A stretch of 64,000 nucleotides of DNA from Gautieria morchelliformis. Lineage: Eukaryota > Basidiomycota > Agaricomycetes > Gomphales > Gomphaceae. This document shows positions 62,872 through 64,000 of the stretch, in pieces (position 1 is the stretch's first letter; the number at the start of each line of letters is the position of its first letter). The notes under the pieces were generated by a model, which worked only from the letters and a program-made list of their open reading frames with translations, did no database searches and was not told the origin of the DNA. Both the position numbers and the translations under genes were made by a program. The stretch is taken from NCBI GenBank assembly GCA_015179125.1, contig WHVA01000218.1, forward strand, positions 62,001-126,000, in the 5' to 3' direction.

Positions 62872-64000
62872 CAGGTCTGTCCACCCCAGGCGACAACCCA
62901 ACAAATCTCGTGCCGATAACCATCTTACACCTCCGAATTCCAGCCCTATTGACTCTGTACCACCAGCGTGTTTATTCGCATCTATTAGCTCTCATTCCAA
63001 TTCGTCATTCATCATCCATGTACACCTTCCCGGCCTCTCTAACTCAATCCCTACTCTCATTGACTCTGGTGCCACTTCCAATTTTATTGATAGCTCCTTT
63101 TCCTCTCGTCCTGGTTTCGTATGTACATCACTCCGTTCGCCAATCGCTCTCTCCCTTTTTGACGGAAAGCCAGCCACTGCTGGTTTCATTCACGAATACC
63201 TAGATACTAGTCTCACCTTCAGCGACTCCTCTTCTCAGGACATTTCGCTACTTGTCACAAAGTTACACCCTTCGGCCGCGATCGTTCTCGAGCTTCCGTG
63301 GCTCCACTCTACGAAACCCACCATCGATTGGGGCTCTCTCTCAATTACCTTTCCTTCCAGCACCGGTTTCATGCTCCCACGTATGATGGTCGCCATGGCC
63401 TGTACAATGATTTCCCCGCCGACTATCTTCGACAGTATCCCCGAACTCCACACTGCGTCGATGACATCGCCACCGCCAGTTCCTGGTTCGCATCCGTCCC
63501 CACCATCCTTGGGTTACGTCCCGAACACGGCGATTGGACCACTCTCCTACGTCCCGGTCCTTCCACTGGACGTCACTTCTTCGCCCGCTCCTATTCCGAA
63601 TATTTCTGGTTACGAACAGACATTCGACGTGGATGGCAAACCCTTACTTCTTTCAACCAAGCCGATCGAGAATCACTCCTCTGAGTCCTCTATATCACTC
63701 CCTAACAATCTCATTCCTCCATTTTCAGCCACGAAAGAACCCATCATAGAGACCAAACCTATTCGACCAAAAACAGAGCCTACTCCGAGTCATCTTCGTT
63801 CCTGTACACCATGCACCGAATTGCTGATCGATGACCACCTCCCATTCCATTCTTCACCTCCTGATCCACCTCCGACGAGGAGGGTAACACCGCATATAAC
63901 CCTAATCAGCGCAGCCGCCTTCGAGCTAATCATAAAACTTGGCGAAGAAGAGACCTTCATGTTAAACATGCAACCTTCCATCCCTGAGCCCAGTTCGCTT
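62834..64000 (+). CDS. Gypsy Gag-Pol partial: protease region, open to the window's right edge
   Basis: The second frame is open from just after TAG codons at 62828-62833 to base 64000. It includes RAQEWLEAKFDRSVHPRRQ, then a retropepsin (SNSIPTLIDSGATSNFIDSS, catalytic Asp at 63062-63064), LELPWLHSTKPTIDWGSLSI, and near the end ISAAAFELIIKLGEEE, a linker that precedes reverse transcriptase in this Gypsy type. No stop occurs in about 390 codons, so this copy may be intact beyond the window. It differs from the other Gypsy families here. The true start is uncertain. Confidence 0.75.
   Translation, partial: MSRAQEWLEAKFDRSVHPRRQPNKSRADNHLTPPNSSPIDSVPPACLFASISSHSNSSFIIHVHLPGLSNSIPTLIDSGATSNFIDSSFSSRPGFVCTSLRSPIALSLFDGKPATAGFIHEYLDTSLTFSDSSSQDISLLVTKLHPSAAIVLELPWLHSTKPTIDWGSLSITFPSSTGFMLPRMMVAMACTMISPPTIFDSIPELHTASMTSPPPVPGSHPSPPSLGYVPNTAIGPLSYVPVLPLDVTSSPAPIPNISGYEQTFDVDGKPLLLSTKPIENHSSESSISLPNNLIPPFSATKEPIIETKPIRPKTEPTPSHLRSCTPCTELLIDDHLPFHSSPPDPPPTRRVTPHITLISAAAFELIIKLGEEETFMLNMQPSIPEPSSL

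Noticed and set aside
1-64000. tRNA or rRNA genes
   Set aside because: No cloverleaf-like box A/box B pair or rRNA core was noticed by eye. A covariance-model scan was not possible, so absence is not proven.

Overview
The window looks like a transposon-dense stretch of an Agaricomycete (mushroom-forming basidiomycete) genome. The evidence is introns of about 46-67 nt with GT..AG ends, a gene with the CxC5/CxC6 cysteine clusters that accompany KDZ transposases in basidiomycetes, BTB/POZ gene pieces, an NRPS-like adenylating-enzyme gene, and many Gypsy, Copia and Tad-like LINE copies. No prokaryotic feature was seen. Hardly any ordinary host gene is intact.

Left part (1-17.6 kb): a basic C-terminal gene tail, a decayed KDZ-associated CxC gene (1754-3813), a solo LTR (3920-4458), and an adenylating-enzyme pseudogene (6003-12319) split by a young, structurally complete Copia element (7192-11687) whose two 223-bp LTRs look identical. 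A decayed chromodomain-Gypsy remnant (called Gypsy-D, 12.5-14.5 kb), a diverged LTR, a 15-bp minisatellite and a DDE-transposase fragment follow.

Middle (17.6-38 kb): a full-length TTCCG-rich Gypsy element (17626-23796) whose LTR and primer site suggest Tf1/sushi-type self-priming; the 3' end of a LINE; then a minus-strand Gypsy (Gypsy-C, 27.6-37.4 kb). Gypsy-C is broken by three solo LTRs. Two of them are nearly identical and head-to-head, and the piece of gag between them is inverted. The target-site duplications and the gag reading frame let that inversion be read directly.

Right part (38-64 kb): a BTB fragment, a small multi-exon gene with a tandem exon duplication, nested solo LTRs (40.8-43.3 kb), and a second Gypsy-D copy. 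Between this copy's pol and its 3' LTR lies an oppositely oriented, spliced gene with a six-cysteine cluster and a coiled coil. A bicistronic Tad-like LINE interrupted by a solo LTR comes next, then a second full-length copy of the self-priming Gypsy on the minus strand (52118-58278, target duplication GCCAG), a 653-bp hAT-type MITE with an 8-bp target duplication, a tandem segmental duplication, and the start of another Gypsy pol running off the right edge.

The genes do not form a pathway; the region is a nest of elements inserted into elements. Many inactivating stops are TGA where the sister copy or the family reads CGA, which points to C-to-T change at CpG. All similarity calls are from reading the sequence; no database search was run.
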